Below are positions 1 through 14,900 of a stretch of 64,000 nt of DNA, in pieces (positions within the stretch are counted from its first letter, which is position 1; every line of letters begins with the position of its first letter). Below the pieces are notes generated by a model. That model had not been told where the DNA came from. It made no database searches and saw only the letters and a program-made list of their open reading frames with translations. A program made the position numbers and the translations under genes. Source of the DNA: Pholiota molesta (taxonomy: Eukaryota > Basidiomycota > Agaricomycetes > Agaricales > Strophariaceae); assembly GCA_014925825.1 (NCBI GenBank), contig JACGCK010000052.1, forward strand, positions 62,001 to 126,000, written 5' to 3'.

Positions 1-679
1 TCTTGCACACGTTTTATCAGCAGCTCTTTTCAAGTCCATGCAGCCCAAGTGCAAACGTACATATGTAGATCATTATGAACACACAGCCCTCTCAAAGCCT
101 CTCATCGTGTCTTGTCTATTTTTATATCTATTACAGACTTCCTTACATATGCTGTAGATTTTAGCACGATGTTTACATCCTCCAAGCTACATACACAACC
201 AGGCACAACCTCGAGCTACTCATAAACATGTGGCAGTTGAACAGCTACCTATGCGCCCAGCCAGCCATCCGCCTCGATGTCTTCCATCTATGAACGCAGC
301 ATAAAAGTAGGGACGAGTCTATTATTAGAGGTTGGCGCCGGCAGTGCATTGGCAGTGCACAGTGCTCATCGTACTTGCCTAACCTAATTAGTCGTAAGCG
401 CGCACATCTGCCGCACGTTCACACCATTGCACACCATGCACAGCCTCGTTTCTCTCTTGTGAGTATGCATATATACTTAATACAGTGCTGCTTGACAGGT
501 CTATTTGAAGGATGCAGTACGAATACAGTGAGGCTGTTCCGTGACGGTTTGACATGAGGCTTGAGTAAGTATTCGTACACTGGCACACTGCATTATGTCG
601 TCTACTTAAGAAGGCTCACACATACCGGCCATACGATAGAAAACGCCCTATCCCTTCTTTCCATCATTCAATAACCACA
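1..679. other. Intergenic, no gene seen
   Basis: Only short open frames without recognisable protein features occur here. The last 100 bases are a plausible 5' leader for the gene starting at 680. Confidence 0.5.
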
Positions 680-1261
680 ATGCTCAGTAATCTCGAGCAA
701 GCTCTCGTCGATACAGTAAACGCGAATCAAGAACCAACTTACAAAAATGTCCTCACCGTTTACTGCAGTATACCAGGGGTTGCCAGTGGTTTTGCAGACC
801 ATGATCCTGCTGTGTACTTCCATCGTTCATTAGACAAATACGCCGACGCAGAAGACAAACGAGATTCCCCCTATGCCAAATATATTCGCGTGATTCGTGC
901 GCAATACTGGGGAATTGTCATTGACCTCACAGAGATGATTCTCGGCAAAGATTGTCCCCTTCCATGTCCCTGCAAATGCGGAACTTGGGATACCAGCGAC
1001 GGAATTCGGAGACAGCTAGGCGTTATGGTTGATGAGCAACCTGGTACCGCAAAGTCTGAAAGTAACTGTTCGACAAGTAGGTGCCTTGATTGACGTCTGC
1101 TATGGCCAATCTGATGCTTTCGATTTCTTATAGAGACACATACCACCAACCCAAAGAAATCCAAAGCAAGGCCATGTCGATCAAAGAGACGATCAAGAAG
1201 AAAAAATGCAGCGAATTGTGCCGAGCTCCTTGGACCTTCTACGAGTAAAATCCAGATTTGA
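680..1261 (+). CDS. Small hypothetical protein with basic C-terminal tail
   Basis: I do not recognise this gene. Exon 1 (680-1076) reads open from an ATG directly downstream of a pyrimidine-rich leader. A GTAGGT donor and TTATAG acceptor (intron 1077-1133) join it to exon 2 (1134-1261), giving about 174 residues. The N-terminal half looks like a compact helical domain. It is followed by a short Cys/Pro cluster (DCPLPCPCKC, around residues 97-106) and a tail rich in Lys/Arg (KARPCRSKRRSRRK), which suggests nuclear localisation or nucleic-acid binding. A different donor two bases downstream would give another C-terminus, so the last 45 residues are less certain than the first 130. There is no signal peptide and no membrane segment. 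Confidence 0.5.
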
Positions 1262-1718
1262 TTGGGCGCTTAGATTATGGATGTATAACAATATTATATA
1301 TTATTTTCAAGTTCGCCATTGAAAATCTAGCGACCATTCTCTTTATAACTTCCAACTTCCCCATCATGTCTATACTATTATGTAGTCAAATTTCTGCATT
1401 CATTTCTACTAGTAATTTGAGATGCCAAGTAGCGATTTTTTAGAGTTGACTCCGGTCATGACCAGTACATTCCGACGAAAATTAGCAGCACTCGAGTTGC
1501 ACTCGAGCAGATTCAAAGTCTAGTTTGTTTATATTACGAAGGCAGATTTACGTAGGTTACGGGACGTTGACCTAAGTATGGATCCCGTTTACGTAACTTA
1601 TGTCATGATGATCATGCCGTGGGATCAGCATTTCGGTTATTTCTCCGATTTATATCATGGAAAGAAACCTTTGATAAACATTCCCTCTTCCTTATTTCTC
1701 TTGACAAGTGCTTAAATC
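1262..1718. other. Intergenic, probable promoter of the hydrolase gene
   Basis: No coding potential is supported. A CT-rich stretch and an ATG-proximal leader precede the hydrolase start at 1719; no clear TATA box is seen. Confidence 0.4.
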
Positions 1719-2820
1719 ATGGCCGTTGTATGTCCACGCTGTACAGAAGGTGTCCCACTATCGGGAGAGCCTACTGGCAGTATCAGTGCCGAATTTCAAG
1801 GCGCCTACTTCGCGCCAGCACCAGAACTTGGAGGAGAGCCTTCCAAGTTCACGGTGCTCCTGCTCACGGATGCTTTTGGCATGGATGTGCAGAACTGCAA
1901 GCTCATGGCTGACGGACTGGCAAGACAGCTGGGCTGTGATGTATGGATTCCGGATTACTTCAATGGTGAGTGGCAAACTACATGAAGTCGTACAGCATCA
2001 TTGATCAAGTTCTCTAAAAATCAATAGGACGGCCTTTAATTCCTGCTGAAAAAATGAAGATACCCGACCGTGCTGGAGTGAAGATCACAACCTGGGATTG
2101 GATTCGCCTAATCTTTACGGTCCTTATTCCAAGGCTTCCTATTATCATCAGTAATAGACCTAGCAAGGCGGATGAGCGCGTGGCATCTGTAAGTCGGCTT
2201 CCAGTTGATGCTCAAAGCTCAAGATGTACTCACGTAGAACTTAGTTCATTGGTCTCATTAAGGAGAAAAAGAAATATGAGAAGATTGGCACTGTTGGGTA
2301 AGAGTATCTTTTAACGCACAGCAAACACGTTTACACTCCCATTCACAGGTATTGCTTTGGTGGATCTACCTGCGTTAGACTGGGAGGGACGGACCTAGTG
2401 AACAGCGTTATCATCGTACATCCTGGTACATTTACTCTCGATCAAGTCAATGCCATAAAGGTCCCTGCATCATGGATTTGTGCTGAAGGTGTGAACATGC
2501 GAACCCTTGTCTTTTTATTAAGGATCTAAACAAAGGGCAGACGATGCATTCTTCCCGGACAAACTCCGTGACCAAAGCGAAGCTGCGTTGGCGGGAAGAA
2601 AAGATAAGCCAAATTTTGTGGAATACGAATTCAAGGTTTACAAAGGTTCGATATTATCCCGTGTCTGCGAGATCAATTCCGGTGCTGAATTTACTTCCTT
2701 TCAGGAACGGCCCATGGATTTGCGTCTCGGCCAAACTTGGATTTACCAGAAATTAAAGAAGCCTACGAAGGAGCATTCGAGCAAACCGTCGAATGGTTTA
2801 AGAAGACGATTGCATGTTAG
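1719..2820 (+). CDS. Dienelactone hydrolase family protein
   Basis: This is an alpha/beta-hydrolase of the dienelactone hydrolase (carboxymethylenebutenolidase) family, about 245 residues over six exons with five short GT-AG introns. The N-terminus carries the family pattern of a Cys-rich start (MAVVCPRC), then a strand ending in LLLTDAFGMD and the VWIPDYFNG segment. The nucleophile elbow is G-Y-C-F-G-G, with the catalytic Cys created right after an intron near 2350. The acid lies in AEGADDAFFP and the histidine in GTAHGFASRP, so the Cys-Asp-His triad is complete. The protein ends FKKTIAC with a stop at 2818-2820. Family members hydrolyse lactones or esters in the cytosol. Basidiomycetes carry many copies and the true substrate cannot be read from sequence. 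The start at 1719 is chosen because its first exon gives the canonical N-terminus. Confidence 0.88.
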
Positions 2821-4372
2821 CGAGTCGACCTCCGATTTTCTTTGTTTCACAAACCATCGTTCGCGCTGGGTTCAGCATATCCTTCCTGATAAATTTTGAC
2901 TAGGTCGACAATACATCGCTAAGCCTTTCCAAATTTCCGGTCGCTTTCCTTGCCATTACCGTGCTAATATCTATTTACATATTTATATGCTCTGCAAATC
3001 TTTCTTACACTTCCTTTCTTTTCTATTGTTTTATCTCATTCGCATTTACTTATGTTGCCGCCTTTCGATATTTCTTTTCAGAAAACCTTCCTTTGCCACG
3101 GTCGAGTGCAATAGATGCTACTTAGTGCTGTGCTCTTTGTCAGCTGAGTAAGTGCGAAGACGAACGCGTGCCTCCATGCTGTTTCTCATGCCAGACAGAA
3201 ATTTCGGGAGCGTACCCGGAAAATTCTTAGCGTTCTCCCTCCCTCTTAACTCAGTGACACTATTGCGTGCGCCTCGGAAGCGTTTATCAATCACGCAACA
3301 GGCTATTTCTTTGTATATCGAACCTCTTTCGCGGTACTCTTCGATTCGTCTCGCCCGCAACAGCAAGTATTGTAAACGTATAACTATAACCGATAGCATT
3401 TTCAGGTTCTCATATATCCATGAAGACGTGGTGTTGGCTTGAGATCCTGGTATACATATTGGGGCCAAATCATTAGACATATGAATGGGGAACGGGAGTC
3501 AAGATCATAGCCCTTGAAACTATGAAGCTTGAAAGTGCAGTCTCCCGTCGGTACCGCTGGCACATCTATCTAGCTTAGAATGTCTCATAAATTATGTCGG
3601 AAGGGTTGATGGCATTATGTGCAAGTTTACAACTTGCTTGGTGGATGAGCCCATTCATTCTCTTAGGAAGTAATCTCATGGAGATGGGCATGACTCTCCC
3701 ACCTATGCGAGGTTCCCCGACACATGAGGCCTAGGCAAAACACACACACAACGAAGCCGTTATTCGGTCAATGTTTTGACATGCCATAGATCGCCATAAA
3801 GAGAAAGGCCCCCCTGCGGAAATGAAAGACGTTTGATATTTGGGAAGAAACATGGCCTTTTTGTCTATTTTTGATTTATTACTCTGCTTGCTCTCGCACC
3901 TGGCGTGTTCAACTTCCGGCTCCGCGCGCTTCTCATTTATTATGATCTACACAGACATCGGTTTTAAATACACCAGTTTAGCAGTTCTCAGGCATATTGA
4001 TTGTCAGCTGATGCTCCTTAAGTCGATCGTCGACATTCTGACATGTTAATGAATATTCTCTATCTCAGGCTGACAAGATTGATTAGCCTCAAGGATAACA
4101 GGCGTTTCAGAGCGTTCCAAGATAACGACTAAAACATTCACACATGTTTCCCAATGAGCTTTCAATTTCTGGTGGAGCATCCAGTACCACGGGTAACATA
4201 TGATAAACTAAGAAACGTATCAAGTCTATTTTGACCATCTCACCTGGAAAAGGATATATGATGAAAAAAAGAAGACATACATAGAATGAACGAAGGTCAA
4301 GGAAGAATTGTAATAGGGCTCCATTTCATATTGAAACAGATTAAGCAGCCATGCACATAACCTCAATCGTCG
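2821..4372. other. Intergenic, no gene seen
   Basis: Open frames on both strands near 3118-3480 overlap each other and lack introns or known motifs, so I do not accept them. The region serves as the 3' side of both neighbours: the hydrolase ends at 2820 and AFG2 ends at 4373 from the other strand. Confidence 0.45.
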
Positions 4373-7502
<3,130 letters not shown>

Positions 7503-7968
7503 GTTCCTTTCTTTGTAGAAAACTTCGTTGAGATATTTCCAAGAACAATAACAGGCCGAGAAATCGCAGAGGGGGAATTAACTCTCTAATTTCAGAAAGA
7601 CAAAAGATACGCCGCTTGAGTCAATTTCACGAACCTGAACTTGACATAGTTCGAAGAAGTCACAGGGACTTACAATTGGGAAGAGCTCAAAATGACCGTT
7701 GGCTTCAAATTAAAGTCCTTCCTAGAGCGTCCAATTCCGATGATTATTAGTTTCCAAGGATTCGACAAGCAATTTGGGCGGAATTTCCTAGAAAATATCG
7801 GTCAAACAACAGCTAGAAAGTCGTTGATGGAGGAGGATCGGGAAACAATTTTTGTTATCGTTTTCAAACCCCGCTCGAACGTCCCAAAACGGGATCAATA
7901 CTAACAAGACCATACATCACGTCACGCTGACATTGACGACGAACTCGTCGTCGTCGAGCACGACGGCC
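7503..7968. promoter_or_regulatory. Divergent promoter region between AFG2 and GPI16
   Basis: This 466-bp interval separates the starts of two divergent housekeeping genes. I see no TATA box. A short TCG-rich tract (about 7941-7962) lies just before the GPI16 ATG. An in-frame upstream ATG at 7852 would extend GPI16 by 39 residues, but it lacks a signal peptide and is less likely. Confidence 0.45.
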
Positions 7969-9915
7969 ATGCTATCTAGCCAACGATTTCTATGGCCTAT
8001 AACACTCTTACATCTTTGTTTGATAACCCCTGCATCGCCTCAAGAGCACTTTAATGAACAACTCACTATAAATACCTTGCAAGATGGGAAGGTGGCCTCG
8101 AAATTCACGTTCACCACCGTGCTGGAGGGTGCATCACCCAGAGATCCGAGAACGCTCGAAAAAGAAGACGAATGTGCGCCTAACTGAACAGAATGAAGTC
8201 CAAATGCTCACAAATATTTAGCCCAGCATTATACCGTGTTTCCTCTCGCATTGGGACAGATTCTTCGACAATACGGAGTCACAGAACTTCACCTCAGTCT
8301 GAATGCTGGAAAGTGGAATTACGATCGATGGGGATACCCTGAAGAGAAGGGCGTAGGAACAGGTGCAGAATTATGGGCTTGGATGGGAGACGGAGCCAAC
8401 ATAACGTGCGATTTTTCTCTCATTCACACTTGACAATCATTCTTACCCGCGCACAGAATCGATGAACGGTGGAAAGGCCTTCGGAACGCACTTTCGGGCC
8501 TTTTCTGTGCTTCCATTGCATCTCTAGATGAGCTCCGAACTACTTCGCCTTCACAATCTTTCGCCCCAGAAGGTTCCCTACCTGGCTGGGATGTTCCACA
8601 TCAACTTCGTCACGCCTCATTGCCCTCGGAACATGTCTGCACAGAAAATTTGACGCCATTCCTCAAACTCCTGCCTTGCAAGTCGCGCTCAGGTATTGCG
8701 GCGCTGCTCAACCCTCACAGGCTCTTTGATGCCGATTGGCACGGTATGGGCGTACATGTTTTGTGGCGTGGTGACGTAGGTGTGGAAGTACGGTTGACAT
8801 TTCAGGCGGTCTCCGATCCTTTACGGGCTACATCAAAGAAGCATCAAGGTTCGTTTTATGATACATCTTTTCGTAGCATCCTAGCTTACTGAACGACCTC
8901 CGAGTGCAGATTGGTCCCTTCAATCACTTTTCGACCGAACGGTCGATCGGAGTTGCCCTATTGCAGAGATAAGTGAGATCGTGGTGACATTGCCTGAGAA
9001 AGGATTGTACAGTATCTCCCCAGAACCTAGTTCATCAAAAGATAGGATAGCCACTTATGATGTGAAAACTGGTCAGTATGAGCGATATTTTATTTTCATC
9101 CAGACTAACCCAAGGACGTCTACAGTTGATAAACCATTGAACGTTGAACTCAAATGGCCCGAGACGTTTAATTACCGTATGTCCTACTTACATCATGTTG
9201 TCGCCTTTTCTTCTGACAGTTGTTTAGCGCTGGATTATTCTCCTGGGACAACCCCCTTTTCAGTGAAACGTACACTAACGGGCTCAAGTCAGGCTTTTGG
9301 CCGGCTTTCTGTGGTAATAACGAATCACCAAACAGAAGCCATCAATGTGCTATACCTTGAAACCATGCCTTGGCTCTTGCAATTTTACTTGCACACCCTT
9401 GAGGCACGCATTGATGGCGTTGTTGAACGTATGTCTACATTTTCCGTGAAGGTCGCCGGAGCCCTTCAACTGATCCCTGATTCTTGCTTTTTTTTTTGCC
9501 TTTTATAGCCAAAATTATATCCGATCTCACGTACATCCCTTCTATTCCACATTCGCGCCCTACAACGTTCCAAGTAGCGCTCCTCATTCCCCCAAAGAAG
9601 ACTGTGCAGATCAGCATGGATGTTACGAAAGCGTTTTTACGCTATACCGAACACCCGCCGGACGCGCAGAGAGGCTGGGACTTGCCGCCTGCCGTTTTGA
9701 CCCCTGTAAAACGATCGCAAAACGAGACATCCTCGTTCACACCAATAGGAGGACCAGTATACACATCTACTCTCCTGGTTGATTTGGCGACTCCAGACTT
9801 CAGCATGCCCTACAACGTCATCATCTTTACATGCACACTTATGGCTGGTATTTTTGGGACGATATTTAACATCCTGACGAGGAATTGGATTGTTGTGCGC
9901 TTAGATGACAACTAA
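7969..9915 (+). CDS. GPI16: GPI transamidase component GPI16 (PIG-T)
   Basis: GPI16/PIG-T is a luminal single-pass subunit of the ER GPI transamidase, which swaps a C-terminal signal for a GPI anchor. The ATG at 7969 is followed by a good signal peptide (FLWPITLLHLCLITPAS), then the conserved EHFNEQLTINTL start of the mature protein. Diagnostic segments follow over several introns: PLALGQILRQYGVTELHLSL, NAGKWNYDRWGYP, CTENLTPFLKLLPC and LFDADWHGMGV. The Cys of CTENLTP is in the region linked by disulfide to the catalytic subunit GPI8 in studied fungi. The C-terminus has a membrane segment (YNVIIFTCTLMAGIFGTIF) and a short tail ending RLDDN. Length, about 560-600 residues, fits the family. First intron: donor after 8175 or so, acceptor TATTTAG at about 8221. 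All parts appear intact. Confidence 0.92.
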
Positions 9916-11247
9916 TAGTCTTGTAAGATAATCTTATTAATTAATTATCCCTCCTGTCGACATGACCTTAACTTTACTCCGTCTTGCTCCGTCAACGTCA
10001 CTGTTTTGAATAGCGGAAGCACCCATGATTGAAGTATGACGGTAATCAAAATGTTCTCGGTGATTATGCAAACGTATCACCATCTCTGACGACGTCGCGA
10101 GTGCTCTCAGGACATTAAAACCCTGGAAATGCTACAGAGCAGACGAGGTGCGCAAATATTCTGCAGGGCATGGTTCAATTTTCATTGATCAGAATTCGGC
10201 TCCATGCGGCAGGAAGTAACGCCCTCTGTGGCACGTTTGTAGCAGATAAGAAAACGAGATACCTTGCGATATCCTCTGATATCCTACAAACCCCGCGAAT
10301 ATTGACATTTGCGGATCTTGAGGAGCCATTGGACCATTATCGCTATCGCCCTATCCCATCATCGACTAGTAGTTTGCATGATTTAATTGTTCCCTTATTT
10401 GCCTCCTGCAGGTGCGCGCTGTTGCTTATCGCAGTCGACAGCCAAGCGGGACGCTGCGGAGCCTCGGATATTCCTTCGAAGTATGCGCAGAGTTCTGCCT
10501 ATCCAATTCATGCAGCCGCCACATGTACGATAGATAACAGCTGAAGAAGCATTTGCACGATGTGCGGTTTCTGCTACTAAGGTGCACGTAGGGGGATGAA
10601 TCGGTAGGGTGCTCAAGGTGCATATGTGTCAGGTCCTAATCAAGACAAGCCTCGCTCGAATACATCTCTGCTTTTGGCTGCTTTTGGGCGATTATAATTT
10701 GGACGACTTGTGATCCATGATGGAATACATCTCTAATTGTAATCTCTGTGACGAATTCGATCTCGATAAGCATGACAAATTGGCCCATGGCTTGGTTCCG
10801 TTGCAGAGCCCTGCATCCTCGGTTCAAACGGGCCATGGCCCATTTTGATAAGTAGATTTGGCGCCAAGATAAAATGAATTATCTTTTGTCCCAATGTGAG
10901 AATGCAATACTAAAGAATGACTACAGCGCTGCATATTAATATATTAAAACGAGTTCAAATTTGTATTCAGAGAAACATTCACATATAGGCATATGCCTCA
11001 TAGATCGGAAGGAGTGACAAAGACGGAAGGAATTGCACATGTGGGCTTTGATCTCAAAATCAGCATCTCGTTAAGTGGCCGCGGTTTATTCTTAATTCGG
11101 AGGTGCAGTAATGGGTCAAAAGTTATTTTCGGCCTTTTCATATCTTCATTTTTTACCCTTGTACTTGGGACCTACCCGAATCGCGTAGTAAACACAGCGC
11201 CTGTCCTGATGCTGTGAAGAGCCATCCTTGCCCTTTGTCCTTACGCC
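9916..11247. other. Intergenic; one unassigned 124-codon frame
   Basis: A frame at 10170-10544 (+) is the only sizeable one, and its composition does not resemble neighbouring exons. I see no introns or motifs to support it. The right end is the promoter of the small cysteine-rich gene. Confidence 0.35.
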
Positions 11248-11255
11248 TATATAAT
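11248..11255 (+). promoter_or_regulatory. TATA box of the cysteine-rich gene
   Basis: TATATAAT lies 104 bp before the ATG at 11352, followed by a long pyrimidine-rich leader (TTCCCTCTCCC type) common in strongly expressed basidiomycete genes. Confidence 0.5.
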
Positions 11256-11351
11256 CCCCTCTTGATATTCCAAATCCCCCCATTCCCTCTCCCGCTCCAG
11301 CTTACTATATACCACTTGCTTTTGCTCTCCGAACATTATTCCATACACAAG

Positions 11352-11983
11352 ATGTGCCAACAGATCGCGTACGTCCTCATTCTCTCAGACAATAATTGCA
11401 GAATTCTGACCCTTTGTCCACTCTGTTACCAGCCAAGGCACCCGCTGGGGAAAGTGTGGTGTCCGTCTATTCGCCTTCCTCGCCGTCCACCTTACTCATA
11501 ATCCGTTTATTGCACAGCACTTCCAGCGCCATCTAGTTATCGCCGTACTCGATTGCAATACGCTGCGCTGCGAGCGCAGCTGCCACCACCCCCCAACCTG
11601 CCGTTCAAGAACGTGCGCTACGGTGAGCCATTTCCCTCCCCCCTTTACCTCTGTACGTATGGGCGGGGTGTGCAAAATGCTCTGACTCCACTGCGCAATT
11701 GTTTTGGTGCTCGGAGCGTGGACGGGCTTGGCGCATGCGGCCCGAACGTATCATCTCGTTTCCGTTCCTTCCGTTTCTCCGTCTAAGCGAACGTTCCTAA
11801 TCTTATCTCTTCTCTCTCTTTCTTCCTTCCCGCCAAATTTTCCTTCTCGTCGCGGTTTCGCGTGTCGTGTCATATATCAAGACGTTTGGTCAAGAAATCC
11901 AACGCGATGTGGATTTCGTAGATGAATATTGCTTCGCGTGTCGTGCGGCCCAAGCCAAGGCAGCGGGTGTCCCATTGACTTGA
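11352..11983 (+). CDS. Small cysteine-rich protein (83 residues, four exons)
   Basis: The gene is assembled from short exons at 11352-11368, 11433-11460, 11518-11622 and 11882-11983, all with GT-AG introns and consistent phase. The 83-residue product starts [20 protein letters not shown]. It has nine cysteines (2, 14, 28, 33, 37, 43, 48, 67, 70) and ends with the cluster EYCFACRAAQAKAAG. There is no signal peptide, so it is probably intracellular; the C-x(4)-C-x(3)-C and C-x(2)-C spacing suggests metal binding. I believe similar small proteins occur in other Agaricomycetes, but know no assigned function. Exon 1 is only 17 nt and the last intron (259 nt) is long for this genome, so automatic annotation could easily miss the gene. 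An alternative donor one or two bases away in exon 2 would break the reading frame. Confidence 0.65.
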
Positions 11984-14900
11984 TCCGCATATGACGCATG
12001 CATGCCCGTGGCTTCTTATGATCGCCATTTTGATCCATCCAGTGGCATCACCGGCCTGATTATCTACGATATACACCCATAATACTCTGAGTCTCTGTCT
12101 GCTACTGCTCCTGCTATCAACTCTTCTTCGCACGCCACGCACATAGATTTCCGCGGATTGTTACCATGATTCCAGCTACGATAAGATACCATGTCAATGT
12201 ACAACACCTATAATTGTATTCGCGTTTTGACTTCTTTTCACTCTTTCTGTCACCACCGCAGCTTAATAAGTGGACCCGTAGGGTCTTGTAAAATGATCTC
12301 AGCTACTCATTTACTTTTAGGTATGACGTAGTTGCAACTGATCCTAGGTTCTCATCAATGATCTGCTGATTGCTAGTGCCACAAGAAACACATGTGTCAT
12401 GCATGGACGGATGACTCTGAGGAAAACGAACAGTATTGCCACTACACACCTAAGGCGAGGCCCATGGGCTCTATGTTACGCATGCAATTCTCGTCTTTGA
12501 AGTCACCATCATGAGTGTAACGGACAATCGGAACTATCGGGAAGTGTATCAAGCAGCCTATAGGAGAGGCCAAGTAGGCGATAAGTAATATTGTAATCAT
12601 GTCTGGCGCTGGCAGTATTTGTTACCTTTTGAACAGGATACAGAAGTCTATTAGACCACACTATACGCTGTAATCTAGTATATACTTTGGGAAGTCAAAT
12701 TATTGTGGACTCGGGCGATCCAGAATTGTTATTGTTGTGCCGACAATTCGTCTTGTAGAGGGTGTCTGGGAGCCATGAGTACAAGCCTTATCGCAACGCC
12801 ACCGATACTTGGATTGGACTAATCATTATCCTGCTGTCAATCTAATCATGGTGTCTGGAAAGAAGTGATGGCAGAGTTGCATTCAAGGACTTGGTCAGGA
12901 ATCTCAGGCTTCAGCTAGGCCCTGCAATAGAAAACGGCTCAGTCAAATAGACAGGGCACTTGCCGTGAAGGATAAAATAGCAGCGTGGGGTAATATGCAG
13001 TGGAAATGGCAATTGTAATCAAGTGCACGAATGCCTGGTGGTCAGTCCAGCCCGTTATCAAGCCTGGACTTATACAGAAAAGTCCACTCAATTTCCGGTA
13101 GCGGAAGCATGCCAGGCCATCGCCTTCTCTAGATCTCTCAGGTAGCGATGATGCTCGGTGTTGTCTTGCACTCGTGACCGCCACGGATGGCTGGAAATTG
13201 TGCGAGGTAAGGATGCTGGCTTACGAAGAACTTTGTGCGACAAAGAAGTTCTTCTGCGGATAATAATGGGTCATACGGATGAGACCGAGGACAGTGTGCG
13301 AGAAAGGCTCAGATAGCCAGGAATTCGGGCCATACTTTCCGATCGACTATGCGCGTCAGAGACCAAGCCACGTAGTCCCAAAAACTTGTCGAGAGAGAGC
13401 CCAGTAGAACAAGGTGAAACCTAAGTTTGACTGAACATAGTATGTGCACGATATTTTAGACCGCTATCATGCCCATCATGCATCAGTGGTTACTCTTCTG
13501 AGATGAATGCAAAGTGTACGTTAAGCTCGGACGTGCAGTGAGGCCCAATGCCTTCAAACTTCAGATGGTCTTGTCATGATACGCAGTCAGGTAGGCGAAC
13601 ATGTCCTGATGATTGTGTCGAAAAAAGTCATATTCTTGAGAAGGACGGTAAAATTGGGCTCTTCCTGAAGCGTTCTCGCCATCAAAGCAACTATTGATAC
13701 CGTTAAGGCGTGTAGTAGCCTCTCATTCAGGAAGCCTCGAGTAGTGATTGATGCGAGCATCGATGCTGCGCGAGATGTATGGGCCAAATCGTTTGTCAAT
13801 CGCCAGAAATCAGAGAAAAGCCAGACAAAGTGAGCACAATACCACGTGCTCACAGCGAGTTATTGTATGGAATTTTGGGATGGGTGCGTCCCCCGAGTTG
13901 GCGACGGGAGAGGCATTCATGCTCGGTGGATGTGTTGGAAACTTGGACGGCGTTAGGAATGTTTTGCCAGACCAATGCCAGACTTACGATTGGTTGTTTG
14001 GCATCATTTGGCGGTCACGGCCAATGCCCGTTGTCACGAATGACCTTGTCACTCTTTGAACTCGAATTTTGCGAAAACATTTCTTCACTGTTCGAATTGC
14101 TTCTTGGTTGTTTCCTCCGCGCCATTGCTTGTCTGAGGTTGGAAGGTGAGTAAGGATGGAAATGCAGTACTGTGGAACTCTTGACATCGCCTTCACAACT
14201 CTATCCATGTGCCAAAATGGTCCTCGAGTCTGGCAGCTGGCTTCTGGCAGGGATCATGACGATGGTTATTGTGGTCAAAGGCTCTCCGAAATTCCAACTT
14301 TCACCGCATAGTGCTATGTGCGTCGTTTCCTGCTCTGGATCTTCGACGATTTTCAAAAAGGTATTTACTGGCCTGCTTCGGACATCTGCTATGTCTGTGC
14401 TATGCCAGCGCAGAACTCTCCGTCACAGTATGACGAATTATTTGGGCTCTTAGACCAATATCTTTGTAGCATGTTTATTGCTATCGCGGCCTGAGTTCTA
14501 TCACGAGGTGATCTAGAATCTTTCAGATCCAAGGGAAGCTTTCTTTCGGCTTTCAATACGAGAAGACGACGTCCTTTCACTTTCCGCAGCCTGTCATTCT
14601 CGTGCGCTGACAATGTAGGCTCCAAAAACTTCCCAATCTAGCTTATATGACATGCTTTGGGCCCTGAGAATGAGATACACCGACTCGTCGAAAAGAGGAA
14701 CTCGTTTGCAGGAGAAGAAAATGTGGTATGTATTCCGCCAGAAAAGCCAGACACACATTATTGTCTCAACGATTTCAGATTTATCCGCTTTATCACGTTC
14801 CAAGAAGGTTCTCCACCCTGGAAGACACAGTAGCCGGAAATCCCGGGATATTAAATGATGTCAGTCAAAGGCGAGCAATCACGACACATATCCGAGCTCC

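Noticed and set aside
3118..3480. 120-codon minus-strand frame
   Set aside because: No family resemblance, overlaps an equally long plus-strand frame, and has no splice or promoter support.
10170..10544. 124-codon frame as a gene
   Set aside because: No motif, no intron pattern and no paralogue; kept only as a note in the intergenic entry.
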